Assembly: GCA_963965975.1 (NCBI GenBank)
Contig: OZ014411.1
Location: 18,070,446-18,134,445, forward strand
Direction: 5' to 3'
DNA from: Xestospongia bergquistia
Lineage: Eukaryota; Porifera; Demospongiae; Haplosclerida; Petrosiidae
Length of the DNA stretch: 64,000 bases
Part shown: positions 12,241 through 24,929 of the stretch, piece by piece
How the letters are laid out: every line of letters starts with the position of its first letter
How positions within the stretch are numbered: the first letter of the stretch is position 1
Program-made: the position numbers and the translations under genes
The notes under the pieces: model-generated
Told to the model about the DNA's origin: nothing
Database searches by the model: none
The model's input: only the letters and a program-made list of their open reading frames with translations

Positions 12241-12919
12241 ATATGTGTTATGTGAATTGCTAACACCGTTATGTCTGCCCATAAATGGTGGTGGCGGTGT
12301 ATGTCCTTGCATGTTATTATAAGGGTTATAATATCCTTGAGGATGAGGAGTTCTCCCTTGTACAATCATACACCACATTTTCAATTCACATTGCTGCTCA
12401 CACTCTCTTCTCTTCCATCTCAATCCTCTTTCTTTCATTTTCTGCATCTAGCTTCATTCTATTTTCTTCCAAATTTAAATATCATTCTTCCAAGTCCGTT
12501 TGAACTTCCAGAAACTTGTCAACAACAACCTCAAATGTTTTTTGTACTTGTGTAGTCGTGCGCTTCCTGGCCTTTATTTTTATCTTTCATATCACAACCA
12601 GGGGTAGACTCTTTGGTACACGCATCACTAGTAGTAGACTCATTATCAACCTATACATTATATTATATTAAAATACTACCATTATCAAAAAAATATTAAT
12701 TTTTGACATATATACCTCAAGTATACTAGAATCTGGTGTATTACACACTGGTGACAAATGTTCACAATCATCGTCACTGTCCTCTAGATCTGCACTATCA
12801 CTTTCTATGCCACTATTTGAGCTAACAATCAAATTTGGCTTAGTGGCAGGTCTGCATCCCAATACTCTGTCCATTTCTTCATAATACTGTATGCTCAATT
12901 CTGGCGATGGGCGTGGCAA
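12241..12919 (-). pseudogene. Myb/trihelix-like partner ORF of the Harbinger element, 3' part
   Basis: Reads YYEEMDRVLGCRPATKP, a Ser/Asp-rich linker, then TFEVVVDKFLEVQ and a charged helix (EENRMKLDAENERKR), ending in a Pro/Asn-rich tail. This is the usual tail of Myb/SANT or trihelix proteins that accompany Harbinger transposases and help bind the element ends. The N-terminal Myb domain is absent; similarity stops near 12919. At least one stop interrupts the helix (about 12500). Confidence 0.55.
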
Positions 12920-15297
12920 TTACTTTTATACTACACAGTCAAGCGCGTGTACGTGAGTCAACTATGATATCACTGTTGGACCAGGACAGACCACGTGATA
13001 ATGTATCATAAGTTTCTGGCAGCAACTTTGACTCATCATGTGGGGTCATTTTGATTCAGTTCAGATATAATGTATGATACAGTCATGTAATAATATTCAT
13101 TGTTCAAAAATTTGACTAGTGTTTCAAATTTGGACTTAATTTTAGAGTTAATTATTACCAATACAATAAATGTTGTAACAAAACAAATTATTAGAAATAT
13201 CGTGTACATAAATAAGAGAGTCTGAATAATTAAATTGACAAGAGTCAGAACATGCATGTACAACTGAGACTGGTGCATGTATAGTGTATGATGGAACAAT
13301 ATATAAGTTACTGGTTAAAAGCAGGATGGGACAGTCAAACTCTGTGAGCAAAGGTAGACCACCTTCTGTAGTTGTCTGTGGTTGAAGTTCTCTTATCACA
13401 CATACATCTTTAGTGCTGATAAGTCTCCCACTTGTCAGTAGTACTCCTATGGATACCTGCACAACAACAACAGAATAACTTATATATAATGACAATGTTG
13501 TAAACATCTCCATGAACAGATTTTAATTTCACAAAGTCACCATTATTTGCAAGTTGTTTAGTCTCAGTTACAATTGCTTTGTGAGGTAAGATTTCAGATT
13601 CCATTGAAATAGTCTCAGGTAAGTGGCAAATACTGCAATTGAAATCTCTCATCAAGTGTCTGAGACTTAGTGATGTTGTACCATAGGACATCGAAGTCAT
13701 CACTTCAAGTAATTTGCATGGAACTGTCCCGTGGCTAAGCTATAGTAAATTGAATTGGTTTTGATTAGTTTTTTTTAATAATCAATAATTACCTTTCGTA
13801 GGCATCCAGGTTGATACATATGTTTATCCTTAAAAACTTGATGAGTTGAAAGGAAATTTAGATAAATCTGAACCTGTGAAGAATTATACAGATCTTGGAG
13901 ACCTTGTCCACACCTGGGAAGAGTTAAATACTCATATGTAAAGGAATATAAAAGTCATTACTGTCTGTTATTGTAGTACCCTCCTGAGCAAATAAATCGA
14001 AGATACTGAAGAATTGCAAAGTTATTAGCAATGTCCTTGCTAGGGGAATGACGATTCCCATATATGTTTTGTGCTCTAACAAGCGAATTAAATGCTTCAT
14101 ACCTTTTAGAAAGAGTACATCATACGATAATATTATCTATATGTAGTGATACATTGGACAAACCTTTCTGTGATATAACAGTCAGTGTGTCCAAAATCGA
14201 TCATATTATCAACCAGATGTAGGACTAGATGTGTGTTAAGTCTCTTTGAATAAACAGGCATATATTGAGCAGTTGAAGTCATGAATTCTTGACAGATGTG
14301 TCTATATTGCTCCACTTGGTCAAGACAGAGTGGTACACAGTAGGTTAATCGGAAAACCTTCATTAAATTTGTAATATTATAGTGATTACTTTGCCATGTC
14401 AATTTACCTGTGCAAGTTGAAACCAGCATTTCGTCTCAATATCTGATGCATAATATGGTATGATGAAGAGAGACATTTGCATGAAAGCTTTGAAGTCTTG
14501 CCCTACAAATGACTTGTAATAGTAGCTAATATTACCGGTGATTCTGGTTGAAAAACAAAAGTATGAGAAGGCTTTAACTCTAGCAAGAATCTCCTTCTTT
14601 TCATGGGGTGACTTACGGTCCATAAATTCTCGTAACATGTACTTACAACAGCCTAATAGTATCAAATGGAGTGCTTCTACTGATGTAGACATATTACATG
14701 TTGAATGCAAGCAATACAGTAAGCTATAATTATTGTTATTACCTGAACAAATCTGCTGATAGTCTAAAGAAAGGGTTATAGCATTCTTTTATACCATACT
14801 CTTTCCTCGATAGTTTTTTAGATATTTCTGTTCTTTGAGCAGTAATATCTTTCATTTGCTGCAAAGCGAGTTCCTTTGACTGAAGTTCTCCAAGCAAGGT
14901 TGCATCTGATGTCTAAAACATGAAATTTAATTGTGATCAACACATAAATGGACTAACCATACAGATCTGACAAAGTTTTACTGCAGTGCTACCATTATGG
15001 TTGAGTAGTTCAGATGACCTGACATTATCACACAACCAACATATAACAGGAGCAATGACAAGTATTTCAGTCTTCAAAAAGCAATCATACACACGAATTC
15101 CTGTTTCTAACATGCAGAGATCTTCAACAATAGGACCACTCATTTCCAATGCTGACAAACAATTAGAGCAACCGACAAAGTGAATATTAGTAAACATTCT
15201 AGATTCATGTTTTGGGAGGCAGGCAAGAGGTACAGACCACATGTCAAATTTGTTCCATTTCTTTGATTTATTGCCACTAAATCATCTGTGTACATAA

Positions 15298-15302
15298 AGA
15301 GT
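15298..15302. repeat. hAT target-site duplication, left (AGAGT)
   Basis: AGAGT immediately outside the left TIR, repeated at 18110-18114. Confidence 0.8.
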
Positions 15303-18109
15303 CAGGGCCGTAGACAAGTTTTTTGGTTTGGGGGTGCTAATTTGTCTGCTGTAGGCAGCCTCGCATGGAGTGTAGCAAGCGGCATAGCTAGGGGGTCCAG
15401 GTGTATGCACCCCCTGGAAAATAATGACATTTTAAGGTGTCAAATTTTTAGGCAAGTTGAAACAGTAACATACAGTTACACAAATCTTCCAAAAATATTA
15501 CTTCTACTTACGTTTCTGCTCACAAATTCATTCACTACTTCAACAATATTTACTTTGTCTGTATCATCATTGTGGATATGCAGAATCATGCACCAATTCA
15601 GTCTTGTTTGATTCATGATGCTCCTTAGACATGTTTTCATACATCTGAGAACAGTGAAACTCCTCTCGCTAATGGCTGGCATAATGAAAATAATCTCTGT
15701 TAACTTCATCACCATATCATAAAACTGATGTTCTACTGGGCTCAAAGTCTGAAAAAATCTCACAAGATTCTTTAGTTTAGTACCTCCCGTTTCCTCTTCG
15801 ATTTCTCTAGGAAGATTACTGTGAAGGATACGCAACTGATTTTCAAGCGATCTCTCTCAAAATCATCTTTATACAGCACTAGTACATCATCATACTTGCT
15901 CAGATCCACCTCAGCATCACACAGTAAACTTTCTAGCCTTCCAAGTATTCTATACCCTTTTTGGTCGAATCTAGAGCGAATGGCATGCAACACAAAGTCA
16001 ATCACCTCATAGTATGTCTTCCTGTATAAGTCATCCACTGATTTTCCTGCCTCCGGAATTGAAGTCCCCACCTCAAGTCTTCTTGGTACTTTCCTTTGTC
16101 TAGTTAGCTGAGGTGCTTCCACTCCGAGCTCTTGCCTTTTTTTCTCAGTTTTCTCCCAGAAGAGTAGAAAACATTCTTCAGACCTCATACCCTCCAAAGT
16201 TAAGATGGTCATTTTCATTATACTCTGTCCTTCATTTGCAGACATATTAGAATCCTGCAGTGATGAAGATAGGTTATCGGCCATATTCAAAATCTACGCC
16301 CTAGCTGGACTCAAAAAAAGGAAATTAAAGGAGTCCATCTGTTTTGCTACTCCTCCTATTCGTGCCCGCATTTCACTGTCCCTGCTTTGATCTTTCGCCT
16401 CATACCAAGTATTCCTTAGAGTATCATAATTTTCTACTATGATGACAGTGCTGCTGCTCGAACAGTCCAACAATTTGGCAAAGTAAACGTACCCCCCCGG
16501 AGAATTGACCGAAAGGTCATTTTTAAATTTTTTGAAAATAACTTTACGTTTTGGAGATTTTTTTATTAACTTTGTCATTTCCTCTACAGTATCCAAAGCA
16601 TCTCGAAGAATAGCATTGTTTTTTACAGAGTCTTGAACTGCTAGATTAAGTGCGTGTCCATAACAATGCGTGTACAGGGCTCGTGGCTCCTGTTGCTATA
16701 TAGTCGTTGCCTCACCTGTTCTGCAGCCAGCCATAGAAGCAGCCCCATCATAACACTGGCCACGGCAGCTAGACATTTGTAACGACAATCTCAAAAGAAT
16801 ATCTTGTATAACACGTGTTATATTCTCAGCTGTTGTACTATCCATGTAATAAAGTCCGATAAAGTCTTCATGTGTGGTGAGATCTTTATCCACATATCAG
16901 AGACAAAAACATGTTGTTCAGTGTTTGAGATGTCAGTTGTTTCATCAACCATTATTGAAAAGAGGTTTCCTGAAATAGATCTTGTAATTTTTCGTAGTAT
17001 CATATTTGCCATTATTACTAGCAGCTCATTTTGAATACTTGGACTTGTAAAACGGTCTTGTGATCTTTGTAGCCAAGTATTAAGCACAAGTATATCTTCC
17101 TTACGTAAATCTAAAAGCTGAAGGAAGTTGCTGCTCACCTCACAGCCGTCACTGCTTACATAGCTACCACGTAAAGGTAGTCCTTGACGGGCTAGAAAGC
17201 GTATTGTAGATATAATAGTCAACATTGTTTTCCTATTATCAGCCTTTTCCTTCACAAGTAAGGTACAGAGCATTTCATCAACAACTTTTGATGTCTTTGA
17301 GATCATATCAAAAGCAGCCTGATGACAAGCTGATTGTTCATGCTTGGGAAATTTGTGCAATGCCTTCTGCCAGTTGCTGAAACAAATCTCTGTAAAGCTT
17401 GTTTCAACATACCCTCCTTGCCATAATTTACGCTGGACTGCAGTGGCACAGTAAAAGCACAGCACTGTGTCATTTTCTTGTACATAGTGTAACCATGGAT
17501 AGGACTGATACCAAGTATCAGAAAAACTTCTTTTTTAGTTGCCAAACATGCATTTAGGAAATTTTAGTTTGGGTTGGTTTGGTTGTGGAGGAAGTGTGTG
17601 ATGGTGCTGTTCATCGCTCTCACTGGTGAAACTTGGGGTATACCCAATACATTCATCTGTTGTATCTGTAGACTCACCGGGAATGTCACTATCTGTAGTT
17701 GGATCACTGTGATCTCGGGTCTCTATCAGACTGTTTAATACCAGCACTTACAGCAGTCGTATTCTGGCTGGAGTCTTGAATCTCAGATAGTGAAGCTGCT
17801 GGTTGCTCTATGCCACCTTCAGCAGATGCTTGAGAAAGTGGCTTGAGCCAATTCAATAAAGACATCTAGACTACAATCTACAAGCTAGCTTTGTCCATGT
17901 GGTCCAGAGAAATATTTGAGACTGAACTTTGTACTTCCTATAATTAGAAGATTAGGCAAAATTATTTACATGGAAGCACAAGCTTGCCAGCAGTTCAGCT
18001 CAAGTGTTCACGATCGCAGTTGCTCGTAGTACACCTTTGAACAGAAGTAAGCTACTCAAAAATTTGAGGGTGCTTCAGCACCCCAAGCATCAACTTGTCT
18101 ACGGCCATG
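15303..18109 (-). mobile_element. Complete hAT element with TIRs and 5-bp target duplication
   Basis: Ends are inverted: CAGGGCCGTAGACAAGTT at 15303-15320 and, read on the minus strand from 18109, CATGGCCGTAGACAAGTT (one mismatch in 18). Flanks carry the 5-bp direct repeat AGAGT. Just inside the left end is a second motif with GGCATAGCTAGGGGGT and a C-rich hairpin, also typical of animal hAT ends. The element lies in an exon of the minus-strand transposase-like gene: the reading frame on both sides (VVIGPL upstream, SGNKSKKW downstream) continues across it. Confidence 0.85.
15476..17747 (-). pseudogene. hAT transposase (TTF/ZMYM1-like, DUF4371 type)
   Basis: Encodes the element's transposase on the minus strand. 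N-terminal Asp/Thr-rich leader (about 17535-17747), a cysteine-containing TTF-type segment (CAFTVPL near 17460), then the DUF4371-like part with RQGLPLRGS, MVDETTDISN (about 16930-16960, first catalytic Asp) and GQCYDGAASMAG (about 16730-16765). The C-terminal dimerisation region carries ISERSFTVLRCMKTCLRS (about 15620-15675), which resembles the SERSFS(A/T)LRR motif of the family. Several frameshifts (about 17465, 16800, 16700, 15800) split the coding region, so it is recently dead rather than ancient. Confidence 0.8.
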
Positions 18110-18114
18110 AGAGT
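18110..18114. repeat. hAT target-site duplication, right (AGAGT)
   Basis: AGAGT directly outside the right TIR; pairs with 15298-15302. Confidence 0.8.
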
Positions 18115-19421
18115 GGACCAATGACAACTGGACTTCCTGCAGCAATGGATTTTAGATGATGAGGAGTAGTGTACTCTATGTAGTCCTGTAAACCAGATCA
18201 GAATGTATTGTCTTATTTATCGAAAACAGCTAAGCATTCCACTTTCACTAACCTGGCCATCTACTGGAGTAAGTGTTCTTGTAGAAAGATTTAGTCTAAG
18301 TAAGTGAAATGGACAAGTAGAGACTCCAATGATAGTGGAGGCTGATATCTCACAACTATCACAGATGATGTACATTGAAAAGTCAGGGTATAGTAGAGAA
18401 ATATCAGGATATTTAGACCACATTTGCTTGAAAGAAAGAATCAAATCAATCTTTATAAGTTTATCATGATGTAATAAAATGAAATCATTTTTAAAGATGT
18501 GTCCAATATCAGTAACTATCATTGGTGCCTGATGGTGGGAGTGCCATCTTTGAGTATGATAAATTTCACTGTGGTATAAATATTACAAATGTTTAAGTAC
18601 ATTAACTATTATATAACTTACGAGACTTGATTTTTAACAAGTATGGGAAGTCGTATAATACTATAACATACCTTTTTAGGAGGTGCAAATCCAGGTAATT
18701 CAAATCTCCTGATAGTGTCTAGACTTGGTAATGATGGTGTTATTTTTTTGCACATGTAGAAAATGAACTTGATATTTGTTTCACCCTAAGTAGAGATGTT
18801 GCATGAAATGTAATAGCATTTTATATGACATACAATAGGTCTTGGTGAATTAATGAGCATAAAGAGAAGAGCATGCATTCCTGATGGAAAAGGATCATAG
18901 TTGGCTTCATTGTCCACAAGTTCCATGACATCTTCTATATCTATATCTAGTGATTATAGAGTATTTATTGTCTATACAAAAATTAACAACCTGAAAGGGA
19001 GTGTACAGTGTCGTTTGATATCTCTTAGCCTTCTACTTCATCATTGTTAAAAGAATGCATTCCAACCTGTAGCAAACATAAAGTGTGTTATGTCCTCACT
19101 GAACAAAGTGATTAGTCATTTTAAACTGGCTTGCCAAATCTTGTCAAAAAAGTCTAGCAAACTATACTAAATTATGATACATCATGTACTCACTGGTGTG
19201 AAATAGTCTGACTCTGTCATGCTTTCAATATGTTGTGACTCCATGCTATCATCAGTGTCACAACATGAAAGGATAGGATCGTCTTCAACTTCAAAGGACA
19301 ATATCATAGCTCTTCTTTTATGAGCAACACTCTCAAGGTGACGATCATATTTAGATTTATATCCAAATGTAACTTTACAAAAGTCACAATGAAAACAATC
19401 GTGCTTGCTTGAAGTAGCCAT

Positions 19422-19760
19422 TAAAGTGTGCAGAAAAGATGGCAATAGAACACACAATTTCAAACTTGGTGCAACTGCGCATGCGCAAACTTACCTATTA
19501 ATTAATAATAATCATGATTTTTTTAATAACTTTTTTACGTCTCACTCAGGATCCAACCTTACCAGACATGTAAATTTCTACGTTAGCTTTCTCTCAGTGC
19601 TTATGGAAATATCAAAGCTATCTCTATAATTAACAAGTCTGGTAGGGAGGGATATCACATGAAACTAAATATATATGTATACGTATACATTTAAAACTGC
19701 CACCAGCAGTTTTTAATCGTTGAGTCACTGTTCTAAAAAAATTCAGAACTCTTTTGTAAA
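19422..19760. promoter_or_regulatory. Divergent intergenic region
   Basis: About 340 bases between the minus-strand ATG at 19421 and the plus-strand ATG at 19761. It includes the palindrome GCGCATGCGC (about 19479-19488), unusual in this AT-rich contig, and GTATACGTATAC (about 19676-19687). It probably serves as the promoter region of both genes. Confidence 0.4.
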
Positions 19761-20817
19761 ATGTCTCAGAGTCATAGTCGAAGCCGAGGATCAACTATTG
19801 AGTTGACTTCACGAGCCAGAGAGCATGACTTTTTCCATTGTTGGACTATCTTGTTAAAACTTCTAGTGCTCAATGGAGGCAGATTGAAGCTATCGATAGA
19901 AAAGTATCTACAGTAGATTATGAATGCTCAAAGATCATGGAAGTGCAACGGGAGTTAAAAGAATTATTGCAACAATTTGGCGAAGTACATTTGATATCGA
20001 GAAATGTGACTACAAGGTTATAATATAGTAGTTACTATATTGCATTTACTCTAGTTTGCCAAACTATAGACACCACTAAGAAGAGGAGCAGCAGACTTAT
20101 TCGGCAAGTCCCTCTTTCAATATCAGAGTGAAGAGAAAATTTTGGTACTATGTATAATTTTATGCTATATACTTCTGTTCAAATATTTATTTAGGGAATG
20201 GTGAAATCAATTCTGAAGGAGGATGTGAAGCACAAATACAAACTAGATTCAGCCATAAAATATATCAAAGATTGTTTGTTCACCTTTAGGAGTGAGGAGA
20301 GACAAAAAGTAAATTCTGTTTGAATATTGTTATTTCAAATGTTTATATGCATAACAGGGTTTTTTTCCATACGGAAAGTATAGAGTCCAAGACACAAAAC
20401 AGTTAGCTCGAGTTATCATGGGCTACCTTAAAGCTTCTGGTGAGTGTCATGACATGTACTACAAACATCTTGCAGTATTTGTGAGTAAAAAATTAAACAA
20501 TTTTTAAATGTCATAAAGAAAAAATCGTAATACAGAGAAGGTATATAATAGTGACTCCAGGAACAAAAGACCAAAAGAAAATTTACATTAGATTCAAGGA
20601 ATGGGTTACTGAGACATTTATGGACTCGGAACCTTCTAATGAACAATGGGCAGAAATATTGGAGGACGACAGACATCAGAACGAGCATGAAGTTGTCATT
20701 TCGTCCCACGAAGAATATGTTCCAAATGTAGGAGCTAATGAAGACATTGAGCAACATGATCAAGAAGATAGTGACTCATGTGACAATTGTCAGGAGCAAC
20801 TATACAACTTTGTATAG
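19761..20817 (+). CDS. Small intron-containing gene divergent from the transposase-like gene
   Basis: Not recognised. ATG at 19761 opens MSQSHSRSRGSTIELTSRAR; a shift to another frame near 19835 gives a probable coiled coil (RQIEAIDRKVSTVDYE, MEVQRELKELLQQFG). Later exons read MVKSILKEDVKHKYKLDS and IKDCLFTFRSEERQ (about 20196-20310), FFPYGKYRVQDTKQLARVIM (about 20358-20440, donor GTGAGT) and IYIRFKEWVTETFMDSE (about 20580-20630), ending in an acidic tail with stop at about 20815. Introns are about 50-100 bases. The head-to-head position suggests an accessory ORF of the same element (inference). The frame change makes it uncertain whether this copy is functional. Confidence 0.5.
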
Positions 20818-21329
20818 TTGCTTAGACTATTGTTCAAGTACTAGTGTTGGGTAAATTGCAATTAAAAGAACAGTCATTATTTTGCTATTATACTAAATAT
20901 TTATCAATTTTGTAATTGAGAATCAATTAAATCTTCAGCAGCCATTATCTTTACTAAACTATCATGTGTATCAGTTCTGGAGTCACAGCTGATACAAAAG
21001 TTGCACTACATTCTATGAACCACCTTTTATCTGCATCACACTATCTACACAGCAATGTATCAGAAAGAAAAGCTGGTGTAAGTCATAAATGAAGTGCCAC
21101 AATAATGACGCAGTTATGATGTCAAACATGATACATACAAATTGTTTATCTGAGTTGAATCATTCAAGACAACTCTTGACTGCATAGCTAAATTGTCTTA
21201 CCGTTATATGCTGACTCAGAATCAGCTAGTGGGAAAGCTATAATTTATCACTGATGCAAAATTGACGACTGAACTGATTTTACAAAATTTTTTTACAAAT
21301 AAAACAATTCAGTGTTTACTTCAATCCAA

Positions 21330-23903
21330 GCAGTTCCAGCACAAATAATCATAACTATTGTCATCATCACAACAGTCTGCATCAATGCATGCTGCATATA
21401 CCCACAATTTACATTTGTCACATTCAATCCACTCAACTTCCAACGCCATCATAATTATCGTCTTGTTTCATACAAAATTCAACAAACTTCAACCAGAGTG
21501 TTCTCCATTTTCTCTCTTATAATATTTTGTTCTTATATGGTGGTTTTGCCCATTGATACCCCTTACACCTCTTCTTTCTTGTACTTCTGTACTATGGAAT
21601 CGAAACTGCTTTTCACTGTTAGAAGTATGTGATGGTTGCTTCCTAACAACTATTGATGAGGCTACTAGAGCTTCCATAGTACTTCCTGCCATTACTACAG
21701 TGATTGCTGATGTAAGGTGAGAGTATACTGTGTTATTGATCTCACAACTGCTACAATGATTCACAAGCAATTGCAATTCGGAGATTTTTTCTTCAATTAC
21801 CTGTTTTGATGATGCAATTGCTTTACTATTTGACTGCAGCAATTCACTGTAATATGTTAATTCCATTCTGTTACGAACTCGATTACTATCAAAATCAGTT
21901 TCATTATCATGCACTTCTTCATTGCTGTCAAGTTCAGTCAGTATATGAAGTAACTCTTCATCATCCTTTTCTGTCCATTGCAAATGAACCAAATGTGTAT
22001 GTTTACAAACTGTATACTAAACAACATGATCAACACATGAGCACACATACATATGGACACATGCTCCACAAGTTCGACACCTCAATTGACATTCACAGAA
22101 TTCCTTGGATAAATGCACAGTATAGAAAACACCACTTGTAGAACTATGACATCCCATGTGTTTTCAGAGATCAGTGTTGCTGTCACCCCTTTCATTTTAG
22201 TAGCTGTTTGGCAACGCCTTTGTATTTCACATTTCTGATGAGTTATTTTTCCAATTTCATCTTTCCAGAGTCCTTCAAAAATAAGGTCTCAAGCTATCTT
22301 CAACAGTGTGAAAACAAGCCTGTCAATTCGCTGATTCTATTTCTTTTGAAAGTACACAGTTTTCAGTTTCCTGTGAAAAGCTTCCACAAACATATTGGTG
22401 TTCACAGCTGCACCTTTTCGATAACAAAAGGCCCACTTTTAAGTACAAGACACATATGTCTCATTAAAGTATACCCTGAATTGAGGATACCTTTCTAACA
22501 GGTGAGAGAGAAATCGCTGAACCAGTACTTAAAACACTGCCTCATCAGTTTCCTGCAGTAAGAGTCTCAAATGGTGGTAAAGTTAAATTCTGTCTTGTTT
22601 CACTTCAACATTAACAGTTAACCCTTTTCGCCATGCTTTGTCAACATCCCAGGTACAATATAAATGTTCTGTTTCACCAACCCCAAACACTCCGATCCAA
22701 CCTGTGAAGAATTAATAAGCCATATCTGACGTAAATATATCAGGATTTATAGGACCAATTCTTCCTTTGAGTGGCTTTAAAAACTCTCAACATTGCAGCA
22801 TCAACTCAATTCGCAAGTGCCCATGCAACTGGGATTCCCTCACCGTGACCGTCTACACAAATAAACTGTTATCAGACTGAAATCATACACATTAGTTCCA
22901 TGTGTGTCATCCATACATATTATTTTATCACCATGTTTCAACATCATATCACGTTGGTAGTCAGTTTGAAAAGCAAGTAAAAAGTCATCCCTTCCAATAG
23001 TCACAATAATCATTCTGCTCTTCACCTTGAATTTTGAAAAATAAGATTAGATTATATGCCATATCCTACATTTCACCAAACCAAGCTGACACACACATAT
23101 CATCACTGTGATGCTTTGCAGTACTTTGTAAATTCAACTGGTATTGAATGTTATGGATGTCTTGACGGGACATCAAATGCTCTCTTTCAATAGTTCCAGT
23201 CACTTCATCACAAACATTTCTATCCACAGACACACCCATCTGTAACATCTGTTGAAATTCTAAGGAGGAAAATATCTACGTCATGTCCAATGTGGTGATT
23301 ACAATATGAATCTAAGACCTTCCCAGTAACTGTATCCTCAGATACTTTCATGTTTGCAGTACAAAACTGATCAATTTTACATGTACCTTGTGTTTTAAGG
23401 GCTTTCCTATTGCTTCAAAAGCACCAGAGCGATGACAATAGAAGTACCATTTACAATTCAATCCTTGCACTCGACACCCACTATCCTGAACATAGAGACA
23501 TTTTGATCACTTCTCGTCTTCCTTTTTCCAATCTTAGAATTCTTTGATGCTTGTGAAAGAATGCTTAGTAGCAGAAATTTACTCCCCATGAGATTTTTCC
23601 AAATGGTCAATGGAATTATTCAAGGTATTAAACCAAATAACAAAAATAGCACGAACCATTTGAAGCAGAAAATAATAAATAAAAGAAAAAAGTCACGACT
23701 GATACAACTCTCAGGGTTATACAGAGCCAGCTGGATTAAATGGCTAAAACTTACTTCATGAAACAAATGTGACATGAAATTCATCCCTCTTGGTTTTCTT
23801 TGGAGTCATGAGGTTGTTTTATACGCATATGTTTATTAAGAGCAGACTGGAAGTTGTAACTAGAAATGCAGAAAGGACATTGTTTACGCCCACTAGCTTC
23901 CAT
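21330..23903 (-). pseudogene. MULE transposase, copy 2 (C2H2-DDE-SWIM-PHD), decayed
   Basis: Probable start at 23903 (MEASGRKQCPFC), leading into a C2H2-type finger in which the last His is replaced (SALNKHMRIKQ). Then EREHLMSRQDIHNIQYQ (about 23140-23200), the DDE core FQTDYQRDMM and IICMDDTHGTNVYDF (about 22880-22960), a variant SWIM motif CQLRCRTCGACVHMYVCSC (about 22030-22090), CKHTHLVHLQWTEKDDEELL (about 21950-22010), and a C-terminal PHD half WIECDKCKLWVYAACID (about 21370-21425). Frameshifts between blocks show decay. The final long ORF (21489-21992) is intact and helical. Confidence 0.8.
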
Positions 23904-24099
23904 GACCATATGTTAACTAACACATTGTCAATTATACACATAGCACACGTGTAACTTACTGTGTTTTAAGAGTGGCTAATGTACTGTCGCTAATGGCTAG
24001 TGTAGATTCTTGATCAGCCATGTTTAATTTAATACCATGTGATCTCTAAGTGGGCGTGTTATAAGTGGTGTTTGAGACTTAGCTCGTACTAAGACCATG

Positions 24100-24270
24100 T
24101 ATTACGTTTACATTGCAAAAATAACTCGCTATACAGTGCCTGGACCATACTACAATACCAGGCTACGATAAGCACCTGTCCAAGCACTTTGCAAATATTT
24201 ACACTACATGATCAAGCCAAATTAGGCACATGATATCCGGGATAACTTTGCCAGTGTAAACGGGGTATTA
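24100..24270. mobile_element. Short MITE with related termini
   Basis: Left end TATTACGTTTACATTGCAAA and right end, read on the minus strand, TAATACCCCGTTTACACTGG form an imperfect inverted repeat around about 170 bases with no ORF. The core GTTTACA.TG is shared with the motif at 8188-8206. No target duplication is certain beyond TA-rich flanks. Confidence 0.45.
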
Positions 24271-24845
24271 GCCTCCTCAAGTGACCTATACCACAGAATA
24301 CAGACAAAAGATATCACGTGATGCGCAAGGTGATTATTGATGTCTTAGTATTTCTCTTCGATCAAAGGGGAAAAAAGCTTTGCTGTTTAGTCCATCTACT
24401 GGGTACTTTGCATTCTGCTTGACAAAAGGTTCAATAGTTTCCAACTTCTTAGTAAAAGTTAGTGATTCTCTAATGACAGCTTTGGTGCTAGTAGTTTTAA
24501 TTCACACTCAATGTATCGACAAAGATAACTTTCCAAAGGTCAGTAAAACTGTCATAACTTTCCAAAGAAGTATTTTCGCCAAAATTCTCACTTCAAAAAG
24601 TTGGAAAATGTCATAAACTGTATGCAGGAGGTTTTTATTGAATTCTTGAGTTTTAACTGAAAGCTGTGCTTATTCAAAATTTTTTCAGACTTTTAAAGCT
24701 TTTGGTTCATTTGACACTCCTTTTGGCAGTATTGTTAAGAAGTACAGAAGTTTTGCTACCTCCACTATAGTTTGGTGGCTACCAGTGCCGTGTTTGCTGA
24801 GTTAAAGCAGTTCAAAGCCATTTGCTTGGGAAACACACATACAAA

Positions 24846-24905
24846 CACACACACACACACTGACAGACTATAGTAACCCTCGCTATGCATTCACACATAG
24901 CGAGG
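24846..24905. repeat. (CA)n tract and hairpin
   Basis: An (AC) run at about 24846-24860 is followed by TGACAGACTATAG and a hairpin with 10-base arms (24878-24887, 24896-24905; CCTCGCTATG). AACCTCGCT also occurs near 8146, so this may be the end of a dispersed repeat. Confidence 0.45.
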
Positions 24906-24929
24906 TTAATAAAACGATTTCCATTTTTA

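Larger units (their letters stand above)
13036..19421 (-). pseudogene. Intron-bearing transposase-like gene, interrupted by a hAT element
   Basis: Start ATG at 19421 leads into a C2H2 finger (CDFCKVTFGYKSKYDRH). Later exons include DVMELVDNEANYDPFPSGM (about 18870-18930), RRFELPGFAPPK (about 18672-18707), STCPFHLLRLNL (about 18270-18320, donor GTTAGT at 18253) and an exon opening at 18192 with an intron of about 61 bases. After the hAT insertion: SGNKSKKWNKFD, NIHFVGCSN, NVRSSELLNHNGSTAVKLCQ (about 14970-15275), EALHLILLGCCKYMLREFMD (about 14615-14690), LVLHLVDNMIDFGHTDCY (about 14165-14235) and a C-terminal part near 13250-13700. The fold class resembles large transposase-like proteins expanded in fungi and basal animals; I cannot name the superfamily with certainty. 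A one-base deletion near 15285 plus the hAT insertion make it a pseudogene. Confidence 0.6.

Noticed and set aside
13036-13299. Possible membrane protein (hydrophobic ORF)
   Set aside because: The hydrophobic run is AT-rich intron or tail sequence of the transposase-like gene; no start or context supports it.
15821-16390. Plus-strand ORFs over the hAT transposase
   Set aside because: They are antisense shadows; the minus strand carries the conserved hAT motifs.
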